Origin: Cheiracanthium punctorium
Taxonomy: Eukaryota > Arthropoda > Arachnida > Araneae > Cheiracanthiidae
Assembly (NCBI GenBank): GCA_038373885.1
Contig: JAWZYV010016048.1
Coordinates: 496,001-560,000 of the forward strand
Length of the DNA: 64,000 bases
Direction: 5' to 3'
Shown: one piece after another, positions 45,536 through 57,478 of the stretch
Numbering within the stretch: the stretch's first letter is position 1
Layout of the letters: every line of letters begins with the position of its first letter
Made by a program: the position numbers and the translations under genes
The notes under the pieces: model-generated
The model's input: the letters and a program-made list of their open reading frames with translations, nothing else
Databases searched by the model: none
Told to the model about the DNA's origin: nothing

Positions 45536-45877
45536 ATGAAGAGGTCACTGTTAAATATTTCGATTGAGATCTCAATAGAGCACATAAAGCTAACAAAGAA
45601 TTTTTCAAATAGTACTCTATCTTCATCAGATTCTCAAGTTGGTGACAATCCCGATTGTCTCTCAACTGAGAATCCAAACAGTACAGATTATGAGCTATTC
45701 TCTCATAACATTTTTGACACACGCAGTATCGCTCTAAGTGATTATGTTTTAATCAAGGAAGGTGAACTTAAATGTAAAGAACACTCTGCTGACAATATAA
45801 TAAACAAAAATCACACGGAATGCGAAGTTCTGTCCGTGAAACTACCAGGTCCGAATTTCAAATCTGTACGTTCTTAG
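45536..45877 (+). pseudogene. Possible Tigger/pogo transposase C-terminal fragment
   Basis: The 113-residue ORF is Ser/Asn/Glu-rich, followed by SDYVLIKEGELK and a terminal block EVLSVKLPG. The second part resembles the short beta-rich tail ('GDFVLVKF ... VKFLRK') found after the DDE domain in many insect pogo-type proteins. Location inside a TA-flanked element supports this. The catalytic domain was not found. Confidence 0.35.
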
Positions 45878-45892
45878 GAAATATATTTTGAA

Positions 45893-45962
45893 AAAATTCA
45901 AATCGAATTCAAGTCAAAATTCAAATCGATCAAAATTCAAACCGAGAAAATTCAAATCGATC
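45893..45962 (+). repeat. Short 'aaaattcaaatcga' repeat
   Basis: About five imperfect copies of a 14-17 bp unit. Confidence 0.8.
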
Positions 45963-46462
45963 TTTCCTGAAGATTGTACAGAAAAGTAACCTAAAATGTT
46001 AATTTTTGAGTTTGATTTAAGTAAATTTAATATAAAATGAAAGGCTATAGACTAATTTCTTATAAAAGTAATTATTTTTCATCTCAAGCTATATCAGTTT
46101 AGTTACATTTATTTTTTCCATTTAAATTTCATATTTGTGTCTATTAATGTTTATTATAAATGAACGTAAACATAAATGCTAAAATTTGAATTTTGGCTCA
46201 TTTTATTTGAGTGTTAGTGAAGTTTTATTAAGTGTTTCATCGTACCCCGGTATTTGTGGTACAATGAAATACTGACAGATATTTACCTTTTTACAATTTT
46301 TTAAATATGAAAAAGTTATTTACAAACTCAAAAAACTTCATTTAGGTGGGGAAAAGAGTAGGTTAAAAGTGTACGTTAATTTTATTTTTATACACGCAAG
46401 TTTGTGAACAGGAAAAATATAAATAAATCTTGTTTCATTGTACCCCAAATTCCCCTAACTCA

Positions 46463-46640
46463 TGCTACCACATGTTTTTCTAAATAACCCTTTGTCTAAT
46501 AGCCCTCTAATAATAATTTCTAATAACCCTCTGTCACGGATAATTTACTATTCAAAGGGGATTTTTTTAGACACTATGCAACTAATTTGAAGTAGATATG
46601 GAGACTTTCCATGTTAACGGCCACTCGGAAAAATCCAGGA
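46463..46640 (+). repeat. Direct repeat right of the pogo-type element
   Basis: Partner of 41485-41640; additionally contains several 'aataaccctct' copies. Confidence 0.65.
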
Positions 46641-48296
46641 TGCAGAGATGTTAATATTGAACTCTTCTTTAAGGGATAAACACAAGAGGAGAATGCTTTA
46701 CTTCCAGGGGTTCATATTGCAATAGAAACAATACGTCAATATATTATCTCTATATTTCCAGCACAAGTTGCAAACTCTTAATAGCCCATATTTACAAGGA
46801 CAAATTACAGACTTCATGATATATTTCCTCTTTTGAATAATTGTGATTTTAAAAAAAAGTAGTATTCATAAAAATCTTAAATAATAAATACAAATGCGGC
46901 AAAGACATTCCAATTAATACTTAATGCTTCTTTCAAGCAGACATACTTATGCTTCTTTCAAGTTTCAGTGCCTTCTGCCATATTAAAAGCTCATCATGGT
47001 ATTTAATACTTAATGAGCATTCAATATTTCTCTTTCTTTTTACTTGCTTTTTTAATTGAATGTACATCCACTTTATCTAGACATTACAGTTCCTTATAGA
47101 GTTAATTTATAGAAATTTCCGAATTCCTTTAAATTGTTAAAAATTTTGAAATTAGAATAAATCACCTAATTAAATATTCTATATTCTTGACAAATGTAAA
47201 AATTCTAGGAAACTGTGACTTTATATTTGAAAATAAAATGACATATTTTTACAAATATATAGCACTGATTAAGATGATCTAAATTTCATTAAGTAACACT
47301 AATTATCACGTACAGTAAAATTCTCAGCTAAATTAAGATTTGAATTGCATACGCAAAGAAAATTTAAAGCCTGAAGTTTCTTGAGGAACTGTAGAGATAC
47401 TACTAAACTTCAGACATTAAACATTAATACTTCTGTGGATTCATTTTAATAAACTCTTAATTTATGAGTTTCATATACTTACGTGATGCATGCATGCTGG
47501 AATTAGGAAAATATATACCAGTATGAATTTTTAACAGAAGTAAACAAGACTTTTATTTCTAAAATTCAAACTGTGTGAATATTTAATGTATTGTTGATCG
47601 CGTTCACGAGAGGAGAATATTTCCTTCATTAATAATTTAATTTTATAAAAGCTGAAATACATGTATTTCACGACTTTTTTAGACTTTAAGTAATGGCTTC
47701 AAATGTTTCTTTAAGCAATTTAAAAAAAAAAAGTAGTATTTCTGAAAATAAATTATACAAGTTTGAAAAATTTCCAAGGGTACTTCAAAGCGAAGTACCA
47801 ATAACGCTGAGCGACTTGATAAATTTATATTTATCTAATGAATTCGAGTTTTCAAGTCAAAATATTCCTTATTTTGATGTTGATTAATAGGTATTGAGAA
47901 GATTTGGCGTTAAATTTTCGCCTAGTTTTTAATTCAATGCAATTCCTATAAGACTTGTTTTGATGTATTTGAGTATAATATTTACATCTTGTACTATTGC
48001 ATTTTATATATTATGTCAGATTAAAATCTATAATTCTTCTCATTGGTAAAAGCATTTTTTAGTATTCTAAATTTCTCATCGCATGAATATCCCTCTTGCG
48101 ATCTCGTGCGCTTAGTCATTTTCTTCATCATTCTGATTTATCAGATTTTTAAAGGATCTAAATTCTCCATATATATGTGCCTTAGGTTAAACTAATTTTT
48201 TCAATTTGCCGTTTCTTAACAAATGATCAGTGTTTGTCTCTTCCATTCTTCACTCTGTTATTCACTTTCTTGGCTTGCAAGATTTCTTTATATATA
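46641..48296. other. AT-rich DNA, one short ORF only
   Basis: A 64-residue ORF at 47693-47887 (ending SSQNIPYFDVD) has no recognised domain. Nothing else is seen. Confidence 0.4.
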
Positions 48297-49228
48297 CAGT
48301 GTGCCAAAAAAGTCCGTTGTCACTCGAATAATTTTTGAATGGCATTAGCTATAGTCATAAAAGTGGGGTCTAGGTACAGGAAAGTTGCCATGAGCTATGC
48401 AAACAAAACCGCTTACAGCACCATCTGGTGGCTAAATTCGGAGTTAGCCTTCTTATCTCTAAAACAATCAGAGGCACGGGAAAAAAGCCAATTACATTAC
48501 ATAAGTTGTTCATTATCATCGATTTAGTAAGAAGAAGGACCTTAATTTCCATATAGTGCTCATTAATTTGCACAATTTGCTAGATGGAAAGCAAAAATCA
48601 CATTTTTTTTTTTTTGCATGTGTTTTGAATTTTCCAAAACTGCACTCACCTGAAATTAAGCTCATGCATTTTTTATGCTAAAAGTGTTTACCGTCAGCAA
48701 CAATGGGCATCTAGATGCTGGTCTGCAATTCCCTGCAGTTGTACAATATGGCTGGTGGTACGCCGGCAAAACTATCTGTAATACGTTTTGACGCCTTTAA
48801 TTTTACGACTTCAATTTTTAACATTAATGTGCTTAAGATGTGTTTTCTTAATAAATCGGTGATGCTGAATAACTTTGTAATACACTTTCTTACCGCTTCT
48901 CGTACCATTTTTTAAATAAGACCACTAACTCCAAATTTAGCCCCCAATTGGCACTGTAATCGGTTTTCTTGTGAAGTGCATGGCAACGTTACTATACCTA
49001 GACGCCACTTTCATGGTTATAGAGCAGTTTCAACCACGTGACCGGCATTAGACTCAACCAATAAAAGCTCGTATTTGAAGTGACGTCTGTCCACCAGGAA
49101 CTTGAATAAACCAATAGGAACCTCATATTATTCCACCAGGATAGAATAGTGACGTAATCTGAAACTGCCCTATAGCTCTTACCGCTCAGTAATTATTGGA
49201 GTGACAACGGACTTTAGAGGGCACATTG
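48297..49228. mobile_element. DNA transposon remnant, 932 bp, with CAGTGTGCC ends
   Basis: The left end CAGTGTGCCAAAAAAGTCCG and the right end read inward, CAATGTGCCCTCTAAAGTCC, share a 29-bp inverted repeat ending GTCCGTTGTCACTC. TA-rich flanks suggest the Tc1/mariner superfamily. Internal ORFs are short and have no transposase signature. Confidence 0.8.
49019..49174. mobile_element. Nested palindromic MITE, about 155 bp
   Basis: 'tatagagcagtttca..cacgtgac' at the left mirrors 'tatagggcagtttcagattacgtcac' read inward from the right; the flanks are TA-like. The interior repeats 'accaataaaa / accaatagg'. It lies inside the 48297-49228 element. Confidence 0.8.
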
Positions 49229-50243
49229 CATATTTGACTTGTATGAAGAAACGGAATCACAAAACAAAAGATTTAATTGCTAGAAATTATGCATTCTATA
49301 AGAGTTACTGTTAATAACTTTTTTAAAACAAAAGCATTTCAATTAAAACTACAGGGATATAGCAATAGAGAGGGGGTAAAATCTGTCACATTATAGTTTC
49401 TTCTGACAGCCTGTTTTGAAAAATGACACATTTTGTTACGGTTTTAATGCTCAGAAAAATCTATTTATTATAACTATACGTTTTCAAATAATCTGTATAC
49501 AACCAATTTTTATGCCGAAATTTAAAATAATTAGCCTTGGAACCAAAAATAATATTTACTGCTTCAAGAAAAATGTCGGATAAACCTTTCAAGGTTTAGT
49601 AATGAATAGTTGAAGTGAAGTTTTGAGTAATCAATTTAGAAGTAGAATATTCTATCATGTTTGCAATGTAACAAATAGCAGAATGCATTCTTACTTATAG
49701 TTTCTTAATAACAGCATTAAACATCTCATAAACATTTATGAGCTACCATATTATCTGCCATAATAGGCAATGTATAGTGCATAAATCAAATTTTAAGTTT
49801 CGTAATATTTGATCATTAATTTTGGTAACTCGTAGAGTTAATTGTCTCCTACAACGTCAAATAAATGATTTTGAAGTGAAATGTTGTCATTGATGAAGCT
49901 ATTAAAGAAAGTTGTTTATAGCAATACATTATTCGGAAACGATACCACTTTAATGTCATTTAAGTGCATGAACAAAGGAGAATTATGCTTAAATTCTCAA
50001 TTCTATCGCAAGAATTAAAATGCATTAAATAAAAATTTATGAAAGAGATATTTCAGTCGTAAACATACAATATAATAATGATTAGACTGAAATATAATTA
50101 AGTTTGAAACAATAAAAATTAGTACTTTTTCCGATATTTTTTTTAATAAACCACATTAAAACATTTTATTCAGCTCATGCCATTTTATAGCTGTCGCCCT
50201 GAAAACTAAAAGCGCTTTTTTAATTTATGTATAAATACCTTAC

Positions 50244-50278
<35 letters not shown>

Positions 50279-51179
50279 AATATTAAGGTATGGAAATGTG
50301 TGAATACTAATGTCATTTCAAAATTTCGATTATAAATTAAAAAGAACACAGAATTAGCCTATTTTTTTTTTTGAAGAATGTTGTTTGTATATTGGAATAA
50401 GGTGTTATCACTGCGCTTAAAAGTTTGCACAATAAAAGTATAGGTGTAAAACAATATACTTTATAGTATTTTGGAGGGAAAGAAAATTGTTAGTGGCATC
50501 TCTCTCTACCTCAAAAGCACCTATAGTGCGTAAACCATCTCACTTATTGAAACTATTTTCATAAAAATTTGGGCATTAATACTACTATTAATAAATAATT
50601 TTATAAGAAATGAATAACAAGTTATTTTTAAGCTGTTTTAATCTACTGGAAAGGTCATAAAATTGTGAGCACTATTTGAAAGGAATCGAAATGTGCACAA
50701 ATTTTTTGTTGGATACTCTATAAAAGCATTAAAGTTCGTACCCTTAAAGATTCAAGTGCATATTTACTCTTATAAACCAAGACACAAATCAAAATTGGAT
50801 TGAATGACAAAAGTATTAAGGATGTTGTAAACAAATGTTTCCAACATAATTGAGGGCAACTGAAATTTTACACATTCTAAGAAAAAGGGAGATGGAATAA
50901 ATTATGAACATTATTCACTCCAACTCAAGACGCTTCCAGAACTGCAAAGACGAGAGTATGCCACAGAATGAAAAAAAAAACTCAAGTACATTAACACAGT
51001 TTACTATATTTAGAAATGAGTCCATTTCGAATATTCAAGACTTTGATTAAACTGTGGGCCTTTGAGCACCACCGACTTGAATAGTGATTATTACATTACG
51101 ACTAGAGAATACCACTAGAGAATACACTTTTATATTTACATTTACAGTGTTGTGAGGTGAGTGTTACAACCGCACAGGT
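49229..51179. other. AT-rich DNA with a TA microsatellite
   Basis: A (TA)n run of about 15 repeats lies at 50247-50276. No coding signal was found. Confidence 0.5.
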
Positions 51180-51261
51180 CGGCTTTACCTCAAATAATCC
51201 GGATGCCAAGCATCCCCCGGAGCCGAGGGTTGGTCGGAAGCCTACCCTTTAAGGATTACGA

Positions 51262-52611
51262 ATGCAGGGAGCAGGAGAAGGCCACCAGAGCAGCAAACCC
51301 TTCCCGGCAGGGCAAGGCCTTACTCAGAACAAGCTCCTAAGAGCCGCAGAAAGCTGCAACTTAGAGAAAAGCGAGAACCTGGGAGAATCATATTTAATGC
51401 AATTAAGCAGAATATGCTCAGAGGAGTCAGTAACGTGGGACTTCGGACACGAACGTCCGTACTACGATCTACTACTACTTCGGACGTCCGAACTACGATC
51501 CCAAGCCCAAAGACCTCTGTTGGGAATACCAAGGAGATGTCCGTACTTGCTATTCAGCCAAGATTCGGCATCCTGGTGCCACATGTGTTTTCAAATATGC
51601 TGGATAACATCCTCAGAGGCCACCCAGTTGTATGTTGCAGCCCTTAAAGGATCACACCTAGCCAACTGATACGCTTGCTCGTTCGCAGAGATCCCGGCGT
51701 GACCAGGCGTTCAAAGGAGGACGACTTCCTCTGCTACTAAGAAAACTTTACGAAGTTTCCCCATGAGGAAACCTATAACTACAGTATATTTCCTGTTGAG
51801 GCTAAGAGGGCCGTAAGAATGGACCGACTATCCGATAGAATGAGATAGGAATTGCTCTCTTTTACGAAAGACTAACGCCAACCAAATCCCCAGAGCTTCC
51901 GCAGTGAACAAAAAATTAATGACTGGAACCAGAGCCGCATCCCAAACTGACGTCAACATGGTGACAGCGGCAATAGCCGTTTATGAATCATCCTTAGATG
52001 CATCAGTAGCCACAATAGTGTAACCCTGGAAGTTCTCCTGTGGACACTGAAAGAATCCAGCGTTGATGATAGAAGGATGAAGGTATTTGTCTTGAAGCGC
52101 CCAATTATTCAAGGAGACCCACAAGTTGGAGATGGAAAAAGAGTTTGTAAACCAGCCAGGAATGAGAATTTGGTTCACCGAAAGATGCAGGCTCCCAATA
52201 ATAGGTTTTAGTCTATCACTAAGTTCCCAATACTGAGAGTTCATACTCAGACCAGAAGCCAGCTGGGAACGGAGAACCCTCTCCACCGTGTTAAAATCAC
52301 TAACCGAAATTTGGCAAAGGCCAAAAGCAGTGCCAAGATAGTGTATCCTCTGAGAGACAGACAGCTGGCCCGCCTCCCGACCAACCAAACAGAGGCAACC
52401 AAAGAACAACCAAAGGGGTGCATTTGAGAGCGACCTTAGCGAAACGAAGCCAAGCATTATAAACAACTTCCAGAGACCGCGTGAGGGAAGGAGACAGATT
52501 TACCACAACCGGACTGGCAAATTCATAGCGGCTCCGAAGGTAGGCGTTTACTATAGACAGAAGCTGGGAGCTAGTAGCTTCCAGTGTCTTACTTGCAATG
52601 CCCTTTAGCAT
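51262..52611 (-). pseudogene. LINE ORF2 fragment: post-RT region and RNase H
   Basis: Minus-strand pieces in changing frames. A region after RT includes KTLEATSSQLLSIVNAYLRS and NAWLRFAK; then VATDASKDDS marks the start of an RNase H domain, and a LSDSRSILTAL-type block follows near 51800. Sequence below about 51260 is the likely 3' UTR. Many stops and frame changes are present. RNase H suggests an I/R1/LOA-like lineage, but the assignment is tentative. Confidence 0.65.
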
Positions 52612-53139
52612 ACCGAGAAGCGTGGCGGATTTCAGTTTGATGTCCCAAATATGTTCCTTGAGCGAAAGGTTTTTAGAAAGCCGAACACCAAGGATGCAGA
52701 TAGAGTCTACCCACTCTATGCCGCGGCCGTTGACGTGAAGTTCTGCATTTACAGTCCGGGGCTTCGGACTAAGGTTAATCGCTTTGCATTTAGCTGCAGA
52801 AATGTGAAGCCGCCAGTAATGACTTTACTGGTTAATGTTAGAAAGGCTAGATTGGAGCTTCCTCCATACAGCTTCTTCTTTCTGGTCAGAGGCGTAGATA
52901 AAGATGTCATCAGCATACTCTATGGTTTCAGGCCCCGTAACCGGAGTGTCGAAGATCTCATACATGTAACACATGAATAGAAAGGAGATCATCATATTGG
53001 ACCATTCAAAGATGTCATCAGACCATTTTGGAATCACAGAGCCATGTGTCCATTAATACCCAGGCTAGCAATTTTGTACACCAAGCCATCCCTCCAAACC
53101 GAATCATATGTCATCTGGATATCAATAGCGAGAGCCTTT

Positions 53140-53220
53140 ATCCAGACTCTTTGGCGTGTCGTCTTTATCCAGAGTCTTTGGCATGTCGTCGTTATCCAGA
53201 GTCTTTGGCGTTTGAAAGCT
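53140..53220 (-). repeat. 27-bp triplication inside the LINE RT
   Basis: 'atccagagtctttggcgtgtcgtct' is repeated three times, encoding PKTLDxDDx-type nonapeptides on the minus strand. Confidence 0.85.
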
Positions 53221-53561
53221 TTCATATAAATGTACAATAACCAAGGAACGATCCCGATACGGGACGAAACCATAGTGGTTAATATTGAAGATCATGTGCC
53301 TATGGTCCCAGGTGCTAAGTCGGTTAACCAACATATGATACATGACCTTGCAGAGGATGGAGGTCAGAGCAATAGGCCTATAAGAATCCACGTCGGAATA
53401 CTGCCGGCCCGGTTTCCGAATGTGTAAATTTGGCTGGGCAGCCAGCCATCAGGGAAATAACTAGAACTGAAGCATTCGTTGAAAAGTTATAGAAGAACGT
53501 TTTTACTGTATGGGTTAAGGAGTTTCAGCAACTTCATAGAGATGCCATCTTCCACAGGGTG

Positions 53562-53732
53562 GGGCCATCGTGATTCTACCGGGCCTGCTTGTGCACGTTT
53601 CCTTATTGGTTAGATTCAGCCGTTAGATGACGTATATAAGGGCTGGAACCAATAAGTGAGCACCCGTAGGCCTCTTTGGATGACTCATCGGAGTGCTCAA
53701 TCAGGACCAGTAGAATCACGATGGGCCCCCTC
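53562..53732. mobile_element. MITE with about 30-bp inverted repeats inside the LINE
   Basis: 'ggggccatcgtgattctacc' at the left mirrors 'gggcccatcgtgattctactgg' read inward from the right; the match continues through 'cctg'. LINE RT residues resume on either side, so it inserted into the LINE. Confidence 0.82.
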
Positions 53733-54218
53733 CCAGAGGTAGAAATTTTAGAAAGCCGGATAGCATAATTGAGCTCAAGCAGGGACAAAGGAGCATCCAA
53801 AAGAGGATCCTCTCCACTGAGGTCAACAGGAATGTGCAGGTTCTCGGCATAAGAGAACGGCAAAATAGCCTCTGCTAGGGGGTAATTTCCGTCACCGTTT
53901 CCCCATTCACTTGTAAGGCAAGATCGTCGAGTCCATCTTGTTTAGCTTGCAAATCCCCTTAGGATGGATTATATTCCTTTCCCGGAGATAGCCCTTATAC
54001 AAACTGATTCCAGTACCAATTAGAACGAAGTTTCATACGACGCCGAGGACCACTATCAGTAACTTTGTATTTGAGCCATAGTTCGCGACTGCACTGAGTC
54101 CGAGCCAAATGAAGAAACTCCTTTTACAGCGCAAAAATACGCACACCCAGGGTCCCTCCAAGGAGGGTCCTGAGAGGCAAGGACCTGCCTTCTGCTCCGA
54201 TTTAAGCATATAGACCTC

Positions 54219-54584
54219 TTATATATGAAAACTCCGTGAAATCAGCAGGGAGAGGGAACTAAGAACTTCAGCATCAAGATCCCCAATTGCGCGCTTCCAG
54301 TTAGTAAAAAGAGACCACTGACGGCTAGCCATCGGACTGAAAACTCCCTGGAGGATTAGTACGACAGGTAGAAGGTCCGAATCAAGGGGGTCAATGTGTA
54401 CATAGTAATTTATATCCCGATAAATATAACAGGAAGCAAAAATTAAGTCAATGAGGGAATCCTGAACTAGGGGGTTTAACCTGGTGGGGTCACAAGAGTT
54501 CAATTTCATCGAAGACAGGAGAGTAATCTGCTGGAAGGGAGGATCGAAGATTCCTTGAACAGCCCTCAAGGTGACTAATCTCAC
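54219..54584 (-). pseudogene. LINE APE endonuclease C-terminal fragment
   Basis: The 121-residue minus-strand piece contains DPTRLNPLVQDSLIDLIFAS and SDLLPVVLIL, the pattern of the last endonuclease motifs (SxIDLxF, SDHxPV with His replaced). The N-terminal endonuclease motifs were not found; a 5' truncation is likely. Confidence 0.6.
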
Positions 54585-54599
54585 GACGCTGTCCGGCCT

Positions 54600-54930
54600 A
54601 CGTTGATTGGTGAGGATATGGGCGTGCAGATAGGTTGTTTGCCATCTCTGCCAGAATTGCAGTCTTCTTAAAAAGTTCCACTTGCAATAGAGACTAAGAG
54701 TGGGGTTAAGGCTTTATTTGGTAGAAGATGAATGGAGTTGGAGTAATGGAGCCCCGATTATTTAGTGCCACGAGAGGTGCAGTTTGAATGTCCCACTTTT
54801 CGCAATCTTGTGCGCAACCTTGTGCGTCAAGATCTTACGGTGCATTGTTTGCCATGAACACATTTTTCGACGAAGGTGGATCTGATGATTCGTAGAACCA
54901 TTTCGGATCAGACCACTAAGTCTCTCAGGA
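54600..54930. other. Transition between LINE and BEL fragments
   Basis: No clear coding match. Short minus-strand frames only. Confidence 0.35.
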
Positions 54931-54932
54931 CT

Positions 54933-55292
54933 TTAATTGGTGCAGAGAGAGGGCGCGAGTTGCGCAGTCAGCGAGATTAAATCTACCGGGAAGGTGATTC
55001 CATTCTGTATTGATTGTTCATGTTCGGATTTGGCTTGTTCGATGGAATACCAACTGGTTTCCTTTAACTGGGGAGTTTTGAATCCATCTAAGAGTAATTG
55101 CCGAATAGGTCCACACACAAAAAATTATACATCGTGAATAGTAGGGTATCTTTAAACACACTGACTAATTCCGCAACCTGAAGAGCTGAATAAATTTCTA
55201 GCCTTGGCAATGTAACAGGCGTGAAGGGCTTGAATTTGGTTTTCGCAGCGAATAATGGAACTTTAACTGGATCGCTTAACACTTTGAAAAAT
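54933..55292 (-). pseudogene. BEL/Pao pol fragment, downstream half
   Basis: Minus strand: FAAKTKFKPFTPVTLPRLEI matches the conserved BEL/Pao RNase H-region block (AAKTRVAPLK..TLPRLEL). It continues with shifted frames toward 54933. The fragment is cut from 61441-61815 by the copia element, and the two sides join in sequence order. Confidence 0.8.
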
Positions 55293-55524
55293 TGACGCAG
55301 TGGTTGTTAAATAAAGCGACACCAGTCAACTGCTTTAAACTAAAAAGAACATATTTTAATGAACAATATACAGGTACACAACGGCAACCGTTCTGTTGCA
55401 CTGAACCGAACAACACATGAAGTTTAAACGTCCTTATATACAGCCACGCCATCTCTAGGGCGTACATTTGCATATACCTGGTTTCTTCTCTTGGACGTCG
55501 GAACGAAACCTTGTGACTCTGACA
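55293..55524 (-). repeat. Copia 3' LTR, 232 bp
   Basis: It differs from the other LTR by one substitution and one 3-bp indel only. In minus orientation it starts TGTCAGAG and ends CTGCGTCA. Confidence 0.95.
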
Positions 55525-55925
55525 ATCCGGCCCCATCGTACCGACGGTCGAAGAAACTTGAATCCATCATCCAATTACAATAAAAATTAAACTTTTCATA
55601 TGGCAAAGCTTTTGTCAATATGTCTGCTAAATTTTGATTACCAGATACATACAATAAATTAAATTTTTCCATTTCCAACAGTTCCTTTATATAAAAATAC
55701 CTTGTATCAATATGTTTAGTTCTTTGACTCATTACAATTTTTAGAAAAATGTATGGCACTTTGATTATCGCAATAAACTTTCGGTAAAGACTGGGGTAAA
55801 TTTAAATTCGAACAACTTTCGAGTATTTTAGTCAACCAAATAATTTCTTTTACAGTCTCCGAAAGGGCAATAACTTCAGCTTCCATGCTGGAAAGTGCGA
55901 CACATTTGTTTACACGTTTTCCCAT
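55525..55925 (-). pseudogene. Copia RNase H and pol C terminus
   Basis: Minus strand: CVALSSMEAEVIALSE, YCDNQSAIHFSKN, then in another frame RTKHIDTRYFYIKEL and VSGNQNLADILTKALP. These are the standard copia RNase H blocks in order. Frames change near 55735 and 55915. The last frame runs on into the LTR. Confidence 0.88.
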
Positions 55926-57185
55926 GAGATTGGAACATTTCCAATTAAAACAATGTAACCACTTATTGATTTTCTATCATCCCTATCGGATGCCCAACTA
56001 GCATCGGAAAATGCAATTATATCATAATTTGTACATTTACTTAAATTTATACAGTAATCGATAGTTCCTATTACATATTGAAGTACTTGACACAATAATC
56101 TCCTGTGAGTCTCTGTTGTTTTACTAGAATATTGGGACAGTAAAATAACTGGAAAACTTATATCTGGTCTTGTCCTACTTGCCAAAAAGAGGAGGGATCC
56201 GATTAAATTTCTATACGGATTTTCAGAAATACCCTCATCTTCTCCGGACTTTTTAATAACTACCCCAGAACTCATAGGTACTTTAACTTTATTATTATCT
56301 GGAATGTCCGGATAGGTTTCTTTCAATTTTGATATATAGGTTTTCTGGTGCATAATTAAATCACCATTAAGATATTCAAACTGAACACCCAAAAATGTTG
56401 AAATTATACCTAAATTTTTAAATTCAAACTTCAATCTAATCAACCTAAATACTTTTTTGCATAATGTCCTCATTTTTAACAAATACAGCAAAATCATCAA
56501 CATATACAAGTATAAGAACAATCCATTTAAATTGATACACACTGTTACAATTTTCTAACTTTTGAAATCCTAATTCCAGGAAAGTTTTGTCTAGTTTTAT
56601 GAACCATTCTTTACCAGACTGACGCAGGCCATATAAAGCCTTTTTCAATTTAAATACATGATTAGGAAACATTTTATTTTGAAAACCTGGTGGTTGATTT
56701 ATATACACCTCTTCATTTAATGTACTATATAAATATGCATTCTTTATATCTAAATGTCGTGAAATCCATCCTTTTCGAACAACAAGAATTGACATAAATA
56801 ACCTTACTAAGGTAAAATTTACAACGGGAGAAAATACTTCTTTATAATCAATACCTTCAATCTGCCGATATCCCTGAGCTACTAAACGGGCTTTGAAACG
56901 TTTAATTTTTCCCTCAAAATCTTTTTTCAACGTATATACCCATTTACTTCCCAATACTTTAATTCCACTTGGTTTGGGAACTATGCTATAAGCATCTCTA
57001 TCTTGTAAAGTTTTTAATTCATTTTGCATTGCCTCAAACCATTTTTGTTTCTCGGGCAATTGTTGAGATTCTTCGTAATTACATGGAATTTTAACTTCAA
57101 CTAAATTTATTTCGGTTTCTGAAAATGAATCCATAGAGTCACTATCAGTTTGATCTCCCTCCTCTTTTTCTTGAGGGGAGGGCAT
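55910..57185 (-). pseudogene. Copia reverse transcriptase
   Basis: Minus strand: SKWVYTLKKDFEGKIKRFKA, RLVAQGY, YKEVFSPVV, LDIKNAYL, PPGF, LKKALYGLRQSGKEW, the catalytic YVDDF, then after a frame change at an A6 run (about 56455) KFEFKNLG, FLGVQ, YRNLIGSLLFLA and SDASWASD. All main copia RT blocks are present. A 300-bp gap (57186-57478) without an open frame separates it from integrase and should correspond to the variable linker. Confidence 0.92.
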
Positions 57186-57478
57186 ACTAGAAAAGTTAAA
57201 ATTTTCAGGTTTAAATACAATTCCGTTTTCTGAACAATATTTTTAACATCATTTAAACTTCTAAGACGAATTGACTTGTCTGGAAATTTTGGGTAGTAAT
57301 AAACATATGTACGTCCCCATTTATTTGTTTTAATGTCACGTTTCCAGTCAAGAGGTTCGTCTAACTCACGCTCTTTTGAATTAAAATTTAACGTATTTTC
57401 TGGATCTATTATTGGAATTTCTATTGTTAAATTCTTTTCATGAGGGAATGTTTCAATTTGTGTTGGTGTGTTATTTAA

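Larger units (their letters stand above)
41648..46455 (+). mobile_element. pogo/Tigger-type DNA transposon, 4.8 kb with nested insertion
   Basis: Ends GGGGAAGTCGAGGTATAATG and, read inward, GGGGAATTTGGGGTACAATG are flanked by TA. Internal 'ggggtacaatgaaaca' motifs lie at about 45460 and 45485, with related motifs near 46240. A possible transposase C-terminal fragment is at 45536. About 1.9 kb is a later insertion (42710-44590). Confidence 0.7.
52825..53863 (-). pseudogene. LINE reverse transcriptase fragment
   Basis: Minus strand, in order: SLLELNYAIRLSKIST (thumb-proximal entry), a GISMKLLK block after a MITE insertion, SYRPIALTSILCK, a YGFVPYRDRS block, AIDIQMTYDSVW and EYADDIFIYAS. The catalytic acidic pair is thus still readable, but across different frames. 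A triplicated 9-residue segment (see 53140-53220) and a MITE at 53562-53732 interrupt it. Not functional. Confidence 0.8.

Noticed and set aside
47693..47887. 64-codon ORF as a small protein gene
   Set aside because: It has an ATG and stop but no domain, splice context or conservation evidence; similar lengths arise by chance in this DNA.
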